A stretch of DNA of 64,000 nt. Source: Streptomyces sp. NBC_00083. Its GTDB lineage: Bacteria > Actinomycetota > Actinomycetes > Streptomycetales > Streptomycetaceae. This document shows positions 10,601-17,324 of this stretch, piece after piece. The DNA is taken from assembly GCF_026343295.1 (NCBI RefSeq), contig NZ_JAPELY010000003.1, positions 1,334,096 to 1,398,095 on the forward strand, given 5' to 3'. Position 1 is the first letter of the stretch. Each line of letters starts with the position of its first letter. A program made the translations under genes and the position numbers. The notes under the pieces are model-generated. The model was not told the DNA's origin, ran no database searches, and saw only the letters and a list, made by a program, of their open reading frames with translations.

Positions 10601-13600
10601 CTGGCACACCTCGTCGAGGGCAGCGGCGAAGACCGGCTGGGTCGCGTACAACTCCCGTCCCATGCCGAGGCGTTGAGCGCCCTGGCCGGTGAAGAGGAAA
10701 GCGGTACGGCCCGCGGCCGCGGCGCTCGCGGTGATCACGTCGGGGTGCCCCTCGCCCGAAGCGAGGGCGCCGAGCGCGGCGAGCCGGTCTTCGGCGCGGG
10801 CGCCGAAGACCGCGGCCCGCTCGTCGAACCGGGTACGGGCGACGGCCAGGCTCCTGCCTACGGATGCGAGGTCGGCGTCGCCGGCGAGGGACGCGCGGAG
10901 CCGGGCCGCCTGCGCGCGCAGGGCCTGTCCGGTGCGCGCGGACACGATCCAGGGAGCCGGGAGGCCGGTCGTGTCGGAGGCCTCGGTGTCCGCCGCGGGT
11001 TGCGGGGCGGCGGGGGCCCGGTCGGCCGGGTCGAACTCGACGACCACGTGCGCGTTGGTACCGCTGATTCCGAAGGAGGAGACGGCGGCGCGGCGAGGCC
11101 GCTCGGTCGCCGGCCAGGGCCTGCTCTCGGTGAGCAGTTCGACGGCGCCCGCCGTCCAGTCCACGTGCGTGGTCGGCTCCCCGACGTGCAGGGTCTTCGG
11201 CAGCACGCCGTGCCGCATGGCCTGCACCATTTTGATGACGCCGCCGACGCCCGCGGCGGCCTGGGCGTGGCCGATGTTCGACTTGAGCGAGCCCAGGTAC
11301 ACCGGGTCGCGGTCCGCGCGGCCGGTCCCGTACGTCGCCATCAGGGCGTCGGCCTCGATGGGGTCGCCGAGGACGGTGCCGGTGCCGTGGGCCTCGACCG
11401 CGTCGATGTCGGCGGGTGCGAGCCGGGAGTCGGCGAGCGCCTGCCGGATCACCTGCTGCTGGGCGACGCCGCTGGGCGCCGTCAGGCCGTTGCTCGCGCC
11501 GTCCTGATTGATGGCGGAGCCACGCAGCACGGCCAGGACGGTGTGCCCGTTGCGGCGCGCGTCCGAGAGGCGCTCCAGGAGGAGCAGGCCGACGCCCTCG
11601 GACCAGCCGGTGCCGTCGGCGTCGGCGGCGAACGACTTGCAGCGGCCGTCGGGAGCGAGGCCCCGCTGCCGGGAGAACTCCACGAACATGCCGGGGGACG
11701 ACATGACGGTCGCGCCGCCGGCCAGCGCCAGGTTCGTCTCGCCGCTGCGCAGAGAACGGATCGCCAGATGCAGCGCGACGAGCGACGACGAGCAGGCCGT
11801 GTCGGCGGTCACCGCGGGGCCGAGCAGCCCCAGTTGGTAGGCGATGCGACCGGACAGGACGCTGGTGGTGGAACCGGTCAGGACATGGCCGTGCACGGAC
11901 GGCGGGGCGTCCTGCATCCGGGGCCCGTACTCCAGGGCAGTGGCACCGACGAACACCCCGGTGCGGCTGCCGCGCAGCGCTTGTGGCAGCAGGCCCGCAC
12001 GCTCCACGGCCTCCCAGGACGTTTCGAGGAGCAGCCGCTGCTGCGGGTCCATGGCGAGGGCCTCGCGCGGGGAGATCCCGAAGAAGGCGGGGTCGAACTC
12101 GCCCGCGTCGTGCAGGAATCCGCCGTGCCGCACCGAGCTCTTGCCCTGGCGCTCGGGATCCGGGTCGTACAGGTCCTCGGCCCAGCCGCGGTTCGTCGGG
12201 AACGCGGTGATCGCGTCTCCGCCTTCGGACACCAGCCGCCACAAGTCCTCGGGAGAGGCGATGCCGCCCGGGAAGCGGCAGGCCATGGAGATGACGGCTA
12301 TGGGCTCGCCGTCCTCGCCCGGCGTGGCCGCGACGTCGTCACCCGCGGTGTCCGCGCCGAGCAGCTCGGACTCCACGAACCGGACGAGGGCCTCCGGTGT
12401 GGAGTGGTCGAAGAGCAGCCCCACGGGCAGCGGGAGCCCGGTCGCCGCGGCGAGCGCGGTGCGCAGTTCGGTGGACATCAGCGAACTGAAGCCCAGCTTC
12501 TGGAACGGAGTGTGCCGCTCGATCCGCTCATCGGCCCCGTACTCGAGCACGGCGGCGATGTGTGTGTCGACCAGCTCGGTCACGGCCTGCCTGCGCGCCG
12601 CACCGGACAAGGCGGCCAGGCGTGCGCCGAGTTCACCGCGAGGGTCGAGCGCGGGCGCGTCCCCGTTGCCGGCGGCCGCCGCGGCAGCGGTGCCCGTGGC
12701 ACCCAGGCTGGACAGGGGCCGGCGAGTACGGGCGGTGCCGTCGAGCCAGTACCGCTTGCGTTGGAAGGCGTAGGTGGGGAGGTCGACGCGGTGAGGGGCC
12801 GACTCCGCAGGGAGAGCGGGCCAGTTGATGGTGGTGCCGTGGGCGTGGAGGGTGGCGAGGGCGTTGAGGAGGGTGAGGGTTTCGGGCTTGTCCTTGCGCT
12901 GGGTGGCGACCGTTTGCTTGCCCGTGGGGTTGGCGAGGGTGGTGGCGGCCAGGGGAGCGCAGACGGCGTCCGGGCCGATTTCGAGGTAGGTGGTGACGCC
13001 GTTGTGTTCGAGGGTGTGGATGGCGTCGGTGAAGCGGACGGGCCGGCGTATTTGCTGGACCCAGTAGTCGGGTGTGGACCATTGGTCGGTGACGAGGGCG
13101 CCGGTGACGGTGGAGATGGCGGGGGTGTGGGGTGTGTGGAAGGTGAGGCCGGCGAGGGCGGTGTGGAACTCGTCGAGGACGGGGTCCATGTGGGGGGAGT
13201 GGAAGGCGTGGCTGACGTTGAGGCGGGTGGTTTTGTGGCCCTGGGCCCGTAGGCGTTCGGCTATGTCTTGCGCGGCTTGGGCGTCGCCGGATATGACGGT
13301 GGAGTTGGGTGTGTTGAGGGCGGCGATGGTGACGTTGGGGTGGTGGGTGAGGTGGGGGGTGATGTCGTGTTCGGTGGCTTGTATGGCGATCATGGTGCCG
13401 CCGGTGGGGGCGGTTTGCATGAGGCGGGCCCGGGTGGTGACGAGGTGGGCGGCGTCGGTGAGGGTGAGGGTGCCGGCGATGTGGGCGGCGGTGATTTCGC
13501 CGATGGAGTGGCCGGTGACGTAGTCGGGTTGTATGCCGAGGGTGGTGAGGAGGTGGTAGAGGGCTGTTTCGTGGGCGAAGAGGGCGGGTTGGGTGTGGGC

Positions 13601-15385
13601 GGTGTCGTTGAGGTGGCGGCCGGTTTCGATGGTGGTTTTGACGGGTTGGGTGAGGTGGGGGTCGAGGGCGGCGGCTGCTTGGTCGAAGGCGGTGCGGTAG
13701 GCGGGGAAGGTGTTGTACAACTCTTGTCCCATGCCGAGGCGTTGGGAGCCTTGGCCGGTGAAGAGGAACGCGGTTTTGCCGGGGGTGACCGTTCCGGTGG
13801 TGAGGGTGGGCGCGGGAGTGCCGGCGGTGAGGGCGGTGAGGCCGTCGAGGAGGCCCGGCAGGTCCCGGGCGAGGATCACGCCACGGTGGTCGTGGTGGGT
13901 GCGGGTGGCGGCCAGGGAATGGGCGACGTCTGCCGGGGCCGCCTCGAATGCGGCGTCCGATACGAACGAGTGCAGCCGCTCGGCCTGCGCGCGCAGCGCT
14001 TCCCGGCTTGCGCCGGACACCACGAACGGCAGAACCGCCGACGCGGTCCCGCCCGGTCGCTCCTCGGCCCCGCGCTCCACGGCCGGCGCCTCGGCGACGA
14101 CGACATGGGCGTTGGTGCCGCCCATGCCGAACGAACTGACACCCGCCACCAACGGACGGTCCGGGCGCGGCCACCGCGTCAACTCCCGCTGTACGGACAG
14201 GCCCAGCTCCGCCAGGGGGATCTCCGGGTTCGGCGTACGGAAGTTGAGACTGGCGGGGAGCCGGCGGTGGTGGATGCTCAGCAGCGTCTTGATGAGTCCG
14301 ACGATGCCCGCCGCGCCCTCCAGATGCCCGATGTTGGTCTTGACGGAGCCGACGCGCAGCTCCTGTCCCGGCTCCCGGCCCGTGCCCAGCGCGACGCCGA
14401 GGGCGGCCGCCTCGATGGGGTCGCCCACGGGCGTCCCGGTGCCGTGCAACTCCACGTACTGCACCGCGTCGGCGGGCACGGCGGCCCGCTCGCGCGCGGT
14501 GCGCAGCACCTGCTCCTGGGCGTCCCGGCTGGGTAGGGTCAAGCCGTCCGTGGCACCGTCGTTGTTGACGGCGGAGCCGCGGATGACCCCGTAGACCCGA
14601 TCACCGTCGGCGACCGCCGCGCGCAGTGGCTTGAGGACGACGACACCGCTGCCCTCCCCGGGCACGAAGCCGTTGGCGCGGGCGTCGAACGTGTACGTCA
14701 CGCCGTCCGGGGACAGGGCGCCGAACCGCTGCTCGGTGACGGTGTTCTCGGCGAGCAGGTTGAGGTTCACACCGGCGGCGACGGCTGCCGTGGACTCGCC
14801 GTGGCGCAGGCTCTCGCACGCCAGGTGCACGGCGACGAGCGACGAGGACTGGGCGGAGTCCACGGTCAGGCTCGGTCCGCGCAGCCCCAGCAGGTGCGAG
14901 ACGCGGTTGGCTATGACACCGCGGTTCACACCCGTCATGGTGTGCTGCGCGATGGCCTCGGCCCCGTGCTGGTACAGCAGGTTGGTGTAGTCGTCGCGCA
15001 ACGTACCGACGAACACGGCGGTGGGACTGCCGCGCAGCGAGTCCGGCACGATGCCCGCGTCCTCCAGTGCCTCCCAGGCCAGTTCAAGGACGAGCCGCTG
15101 CTGGGGGTCCATCGCGGCGGCCTCGCGCGGCGACAAGGAGAAGAACGCGGCGTCGAAGTCCGCCACGCCGTCGAGGAATCCACCCCGGGTGACGGCGGAA
15201 GTGGATTCCTCGCCCCACCGGTCGGCCGGGACGTCCGTGATGGCGCTTGTGCCGTCTCTCAGCAGGTTCCAGAACGCGCTGAGCCCGTCGGCCCCGGGAA
15301 GCCGGCAGGCCATCCCGACGACGGCGATCGGCTCGTCCCGCTCGATGGATGTTTCGACGGCCGTAGGAGCGTGCTCACTCGTCAT
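1664..15385 (-). CDS. Modular type I polyketide synthase: KSQ-AT-ACP / KS-AT-DH-KR-ACP / KS-AT-DH-KR-ACP
   Basis: About 4,573 residues from the ATG at 15385; an ATG at 15421 is possible but has no ribosome site. The loading module has a KS whose active-site Cys is Gln179 (DSAQSSSL), i.e. a KSQ decarboxylase, then an AT (Ser627, HAFH at 726-729) and an ACP (Ser968, GFSSL). Module 1: KS Cys1198; AT Ser1656 with HAFH at 1756; DH His1957 with DAALHP; KR GGTGGLG near 2388, LDD motif, Tyr2532; ACP Ser2699. Module 2: KS Cys2930; AT Ser3384 with HAFH at 3487; DH His3691; KR GATGTLG near 4137, LDD, Tyr4282; ACP Ser4454. GHSIGE plus HAFH in all three ATs indicates malonyl-CoA. LDD marks B-type KRs, so trans alkenes are expected. 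There is no ER and no TE. The last ~70 residues form a C-terminal docking tail ending LDSASDEELFALLDDME. Predicted product: a hexadienoyl thioester handed to another synthase. Confidence 0.95.
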   Translation of the reverse strand: MTSEHAPTAVETSIERDEPIAVVGMACRLPGADGLSAFWNLLRDGTSAITDVPADRWGEESTSAVTRGGFLDGVADFDAAFFSLSPREAAAMDPQQRLVLELAWEALEDAGIVPDSLRGSPTAVFVGTLRDDYTNLLYQHGAEAIAQHTMTGVNRGVIANRVSHLLGLRGPSLTVDSAQSSSLVAVHLACESLRHGESTAAVAAGVNLNLLAENTVTEQRFGALSPDGVTYTFDARANGFVPGEGSGVVVLKPLRAAVADGDRVYGVIRGSAVNNDGATDGLTLPSRDAQEQVLRTARERAAVPADAVQYVELHGTGTPVGDPIEAAALGVALGTGREPGQELRVGSVKTNIGHLEGAAGIVGLIKTLLSIHHRRLPASLNFRTPNPEIPLAELGLSVQRELTRWPRPDRPLVAGVSSFGMGGTNAHVVVAEAPAVERGAEERPGGTASAVLPFVVSGASREALRAQAERLHSFVSDAAFEAAPADVAHSLAATRTHHDHRGVILARDLPGLLDGLTALTAGTPAPTLTTGTVTPGKTAFLFTGQGSQRLGMGQELYNTFPAYRTAFDQAAAALDPHLTQPVKTTIETGRHLNDTAHTQPALFAHETALYHLLTTLGIQPDYVTGHSIGEITAAHIAGTLTLTDAAHLVTTRARLMQTAPTGGTMIAIQATEHDITPHLTHHPNVTIAALNTPNSTVISGDAQAAQDIAERLRAQGHKTTRLNVSHAFHSPHMDPVLDEFHTALAGLTFHTPHTPAISTVTGALVTDQWSTPDYWVQQIRRPVRFTDAIHTLEHNGVTTYLEIGPDAVCAPLAATTLANPTGKQTVATQRKDKPETLTLLNALATLHAHGTTINWPALPAESAPHRVDLPTYAFQRKRYWLDGTARTRRPLSSLGATGTAAAAAAGNGDAPALDPRGELGARLAALSGAARRQAVTELVDTHIAAVLEYGADERIERHTPFQKLGFSSLMSTELRTALAAATGLPLPVGLLFDHSTPEALVRFVESELLGADTAGDDVAATPGEDGEPIAVISMACRFPGGIASPEDLWRLVSEGGDAITAFPTNRGWAEDLYDPDPERQGKSSVRHGGFLHDAGEFDPAFFGISPREALAMDPQQRLLLETSWEAVERAGLLPQALRGSRTGVFVGATALEYGPRMQDAPPSVHGHVLTGSTTSVLSGRIAYQLGLLGPAVTADTACSSSLVALHLAIRSLRSGETNLALAGGATVMSSPGMFVEFSRQRGLAPDGRCKSFAADADGTGWSEGVGLLLLERLSDARRNGHTVLAVLRGSAINQDGASNGLTAPSGVAQQQVIRQALADSRLAPADIDAVEAHGTGTVLGDPIEADALMATYGTGRADRDPVYLGSLKSNIGHAQAAAGVGGVIKMVQAMRHGVLPKTLHVGEPTTHVDWTAGAVELLTESRPWPATERPRRAAVSSFGISGTNAHVVVEFDPADRAPAAPQPAADTEASDTTGLPAPWIVSARTGQALRAQAARLRASLAGDADLASVGRSLAVARTRFDERAAVFGARAEDRLAALGALASGEGHPDVITASAAAAGRTAFLFTGQGAQRLGMGRELYATQPVFAAALDEVCQSFDGKLERSLRDVLFADPEGPDAALIHRTAYTQPALFAVEVALFRLLAHHGLAPDLLAGHSIGELAAAHVAGVFSLADAATLVAARARLMQSAPPGGAMIALQADEDEVLVTLAGHERAVSIAAVNGPRSVVISGDAGAAEEIAAVWSARGRKTTRLTVSHAFHSPHMDGVLDAFREIAAGITFHPPAIPLVSTVTGLLADAEELMSPEYWSGQVRATVRFLDAVRELARQHATVLVEVGPDAVLSALANSALGNDSAVPLLRSGRPEADTLVRGIARAHAAGAPLDATALFPGTAHVDLPTYTFTREHYWLAPQPSTNARDLGLDAAGHPLLATAVDLAEHEDTVLAGRISLAGQGWLADHTIGTTVLLPATAFLELAVAAADHLGLPHVADLALEAPLALADGEAARVQVTVGAADHGGARPFTIHAGHDTEGEQSRQWTRHASGSLAPAAPADREHDPLTEWPPADAVPEPIEDAYERLDALGYTYGPAFQGLAGLWRAGDDRYAEIRLPAALTEAAGSYGLHPALLDAALHPLVLAAAVDAEPDTIRLPFAISGVTLHAGGAAELRVRISPRGSDTFSLTLADGTGAPVADIASLTLRPVAKERLAGAARRAAADALYEVRWPVVSAPRPETDLTLTDIGETLTGVDPAAVLVVRPATPSAEGPHAATRRVLSLVQDFLADERFADSRMAVVTSGAVATRPGEDVTDLGSAPVWGLVRSAQSEHPGRLVLVDLDDAADQAGLRAALAADEPQLAVRKGELLAPRLVPVASGVDASTPRTAFGPDGTVLVTGGTGGLGALFARHLVSSHGVRRLLLTSRRGGTAPGAAELASELAELGAEVRIEAVDVSDRDALATLLDTVPAAHPLTGVVHTAGVLDDATVLALTPERLGTVLGPKADAARHLHDLTVGLDLSAFVLFSSVSGLTGTAGQANYAAANTYLDALAAHRRAQGLAGVSLAWGLWDAGQGMGARLTATDVARWERAGMPPLAPEQGLALFDAALTRTAPLLAPVTLRPARMAGTEQHALFRDLLPARTRRAARGSAGSGRSSAWARQIAALPADKRHEAVLDLVRGKVAAVLGHSGAASVAPDRAFNDIGFDSMAAVELRNQLNTATGLRLPTTLVFDHPAPNAVATHLLGRIAEEKAPVATRAPRRSAADEPIAIVGMACRYPGGVASPEQLWRLVADGVDAVSAFPSNRGWDLEGLYDPDPERAGTSYTRHGGFLHDADLFDAEFFGISPREATATDPQQRLLLETAWETFENAGIDPAVLRGTSTGVFTGAMYDDYPVRANAAPGEFEGFLLAGNLSSVLSGRVAYTYGLEGPAMTVDTACSSSLVALHLAANALRSGECDLALAGGVTVMAQPTTFVEFSRQRGLSADGRCKAFAASADGTGWSEGVGLLLVERLSDARRNGHTVLAVVRGSAVNQDGASNGLTAPNGPAQERVIRQALENARLTAADVDAVEAHGTGTTLGDPIEAQALLNTYGQDRRDGAGPVWLGSLKSNIGHAQAAAGVGGIIKMIQAMRHEELPRTLHVDEPSGHIDWESGAVELLTEARAWPASDRPRRAGVSSFGISGTNAHVIIEEPPVPAAQGTGTGTGGGHGVVPWIVTARGEDSLRAQARRLHTHVSEHPELAVDDVAFSLAGSRASLAYGAAVVGSDRDTLLAGLDTLARGGSSADVLRGRAASGRTAFLFTGQGSQRINMGRELYASSPAFARALDEVAEHLDAELVRPLKSVLFAPESSSSAALMDQTMFTQAALFAVEVALFRWFEQHGLRPDFLLGHSIGEITAAHVAGVLSLPDAAVLVAERGRLMQAAPEGGAMVAIEATEAEVRAALDARPAGAGSVDVAGVNGPRSVVVSGDADAVDEIAARWRDRGARTKRLVVSHAFHSAHMDEVLEEFRAVAAGLTFRAPGIPIVSNVTGTLATDEELTSPDYWVRHIREAVRFHDGVRYLEAEGVTRFVELGPDGVLTALVQGSLDTDAEVLAPALRKGRPEAETAVGALSLLHLNGAGPDWTATLPGARRVELPSYAFQRRRHWLDTPAPAANASDLGLDAVGHPFLGAAVSMAGRDELVFTGRLSLRTHPWLAEHAVAGTVLLPATGLLELAARAGDQAGAERVAELTLSAPLVLPAAGGAQVQVTVGAPDGGGTRSVEIHARVGDGDWVLHAHGALAPAGSDDVGTGLTQWPPPGATEVDLTDVYERLAGRDYVYGPAFQGLRRVWSAAAEVFAEVVLPDHLADDAGAFLLHPALLDAALHPLLPGVAAESGAELLPFAWSDVRVHAVGATVLRVRIAYPGGPGGDDVSLTVADGSGAPVASVGSLSLRPLSREALRAAAETGPEALFPVAWSEIEDVVEGAEPDLVALGAWPDATVVSYPDLDGVAKAEARTVLWSLASASGVSVGTGIASLARVELIRVLERVQAFLADDRLADARLVVVTRGAVAAGPTEDVPDLVHAGVWGLLRVAQTENPGRIVLIDLDDVEQAWRVPSAARTGEPQLALRAGRAFTPRLARSSEGTGSGAADNRVPRWDDGTVLITGATGTLGQVLARHLVAEHGARRLLLLSRRGERAPGAAELRTELEESGATVEFAACDAADREALAAALAAVPDEFPLRSVVHTAGVLDDTVVGDLTPERLDAVVRPKIDAAWNLHELTRDLDLSAFVVYSSIAGLIGNAGQANYAAGNTFLDALAAHRRSLGLAGTSLAWGLWSQSSTISGGLSETDLRRLARLGLSPLTSQQAMGLFDGAVADGRPLFAASGIDTGTLRRQGDGAHPLLRALVPAARRRRAALSGADAGGEGASGLSRRLAALDASGREEALADVVLAQVADVLGHDGHATIPADRSFQELGFDSLTAVELRNKLNAATGLRLPTTLVFDYPSPVALAAFLAGQITVARTPDAAAGAEPLLADLERAQSLIGALAPDDGARKQVAERLRELLHLADGTAAGGTEEMSLDSASDEELFALLDDME

Positions 15386-15532
15386 GAACTTCGGCTGACC
15401 TTTCACCAGTGCATTCCCCATGAGTCAGGACGTGCTGTGGAGGCGTATTGCGGAGATTCCAGCAGGAGATGCGAAGCTACCCCGGCTCGCGAAGGAGCTT
15501 TCCAACGCCTGGGCACGGAGCGGTAATCGGCG

Positions 15533-17110
15533 TCAGGAAGGGATTGCCAGCCGCTGCGAATCCTGCGCGCGCAGAATGCCGCACACATCGGTGAGTCCCC
15601 GCTCCAGGCGGTCGATCTCCTCGTCCGTGATCAGGATTGAGGGCTCAAAACGCAGTGTGTTCACCGCGCTGGCGGTGGGGAACGTGCGAATTCCATGGGC
15701 GTGCAGAAGATGCCCGGCCAGGAAATAGCCGAACAGGCCCGAGCCGGCCGCGCCGCGGATCACCTCGTCCGTGGCGCCGGACTGGTCCTTGAACTCGAAG
15801 CCCTGCATCAGTCCGCGGCCCCGCACGTCCTCGACCACGTCGGGGAAGGCGGTCCGCACCCTGTCGAGCATGGCCGCGAGGGCGGCGCCGCGCTCTGCCG
15901 CCCGCTGATAGGCGCGGCCGCCGTCGGCCTCCAGCAACTCAAGTACTTTCAGGCCCAGATGGCAGGAGAAGCTGTCCTTGGCGAACGTCGAGCTGTGCAC
16001 CAGCTCGAACTGGGCCCGGTAGCGGGCCGTGCGCACCAGCATCACGGAGGCCTTGGCTATGCCGCCGCCCAGAGACTTGGCGAGCGCGTAGTAGTCGCCG
16101 CGCAGGCCCACCAGGGAGCTGGCGAGCAGGGCGCCGGTGCGGCCCATGCCGCTCTGGATCTCGTCGATGACCAGCGGGCAGTCCGCCGCGTCGGCGAACT
16201 CCTGGATGTGGCCCGCGAATTCCGCGGACAGGGGCCTGATGCCGCCCTCGCCCTGGACGGGTTCGAGGAGGAACGCGCAGAACACCGGCGCGGGGCTCTC
16301 GGCGATCCGCACGTCGGCGCCGTCGAGGACGAGCCGCAGCAGGTCGGCGCGCTCGTCTTCGAGGATCTCCTTGAGTACGTCGGGCCGGTCCTGCGGCACG
16401 AAGCGGGCGTGCGCGCCGAGCGCCGCGAACGGCGCCCGGTAGCCCTCGTTGTGCGTCAGCTGGACGCTGCCCATCAGCTTGCCGTGGAAGCCGCCCTCCA
16501 GGGCGAGCAGCACGGGGGCGTGCGCGCTCAGCGCCTCGTTCCGGCGGGTGACCTCGGCGATGACGTCCTCCAGTGCCGAGCCGCGCGGGAGCCCCAGGCG
16601 CTCGCACACCGAGTCGGCCACGGCCACCGGCCGCGCGGCGGCGGCGGTACGGATCTCCTCGACCCCGGCCGCGATCTCCTCCAAGGCCTCGGCCAGCCTC
16701 AGCACCCGGTCCAACTCGGCGTGCTTGACGGCCGCTTCCACAGCCTCGGCGCCGCTGTTGGCGAAGGTGGCGTAATAGGGCTCGTCGGTGCCCGTCTCCC
16801 GGTGGATGATCCGGTTCAGCTCGGCGGCGAGCCGATTGGCGTACGGGTGGGACGAGAACTGCGCGTGGATCGGCGACTGCGCGGCGAGCAGCCGCTGGGC
16901 CTCGGCCACGATCTCGGGGTGATTGTGCCCGAACATCAGCGACCCGTATCCGCCCGCGAAGTCGAGGACGGGGAGCTCCTGCCCGTCGTCGCCCAGCCGG
17001 TACAGCGTGTTTCCCGCACCGCGTACGTATTCGACATCGAGGCCCGCCGCGGCCAGCACCGCGAGGAGATGGGGTTCGGCGAGTTCGGGTGCGGCCGGTC
17101 CTGCATTCAT
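15533..17110 (-). CDS. Class III (PLP-dependent) aminotransferase
   Basis: A 525-residue protein of the ornithine/acetylornithine aminotransferase fold group. The PLP lysine is Lys345 in YYALAKSLGGGIAKA, and Asp316 in LVIDEIQSGMGRTG is the residue that contacts the PLP ring nitrogen. The start at 17110 has a good AAGGAG site 7 bases upstream; a longer in-frame opening to 17392 has none and reads as non-coding. Between VEAAVKHAEL and LALEGGFHGK is an insertion of roughly 80 residues, predicted helical, that ordinary family members lack. It lies 112 bases upstream of the PKS start on the same strand, so the two are probably co-transcribed. In the cluster it could aminate a polyketide aldehyde or ketone, or build an amino-acid unit; the sequence does not decide this. 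Confidence 0.88.
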   Translation of the reverse strand: MNAGPAAPELAEPHLLAVLAAAGLDVEYVRGAGNTLYRLGDDGQELPVLDFAGGYGSLMFGHNHPEIVAEAQRLLAAQSPIHAQFSSHPYANRLAAELNRIIHRETGTDEPYYATFANSGAEAVEAAVKHAELDRVLRLAEALEEIAAGVEEIRTAAAARPVAVADSVCERLGLPRGSALEDVIAEVTRRNEALSAHAPVLLALEGGFHGKLMGSVQLTHNEGYRAPFAALGAHARFVPQDRPDVLKEILEDERADLLRLVLDGADVRIAESPAPVFCAFLLEPVQGEGGIRPLSAEFAGHIQEFADAADCPLVIDEIQSGMGRTGALLASSLVGLRGDYYALAKSLGGGIAKASVMLVRTARYRAQFELVHSSTFAKDSFSCHLGLKVLELLEADGGRAYQRAAERGAALAAMLDRVRTAFPDVVEDVRGRGLMQGFEFKDQSGATDEVIRGAAGSGLFGYFLAGHLLHAHGIRTFPTASAVNTLRFEPSILITDEEIDRLERGLTDVCGILRAQDSQRLAIPS

Positions 17111-17324
17111 GTGTCGCTCCTTGTCGTGCGCGGAAAAGCCTCCTGGAACGGGAGACTTCCTGGAACTCTCCATCCTGTTCCGCGCGCCGCGGCCGCCGGT
17201 CATGCGAAAGTCATTCGGGCCGCCACGGCGACGGGGTGGGCCTCCGGTTACCGGATGATGGACGTTCGGCCGGTGAGGACGTGCCGCGCCGGAATCCGGC
17301 GCGGCACGGGGAAGTGGCGTCCGG

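Noticed and set aside
6572..13252. Open frame of 2,226 codons on the plus strand
   Set aside because: It is the antisense shadow of the PKS gene. GC-rich coding DNA gives long stop-free opposite frames; the composition (Gly/Arg/Val/His) is artificial and no domain is seen.
13268..14536. Gly/Val-rich 422-codon plus-strand frame
   Set aside because: A consequence of the biased codon use of the loading AT on the other strand, not a gene.
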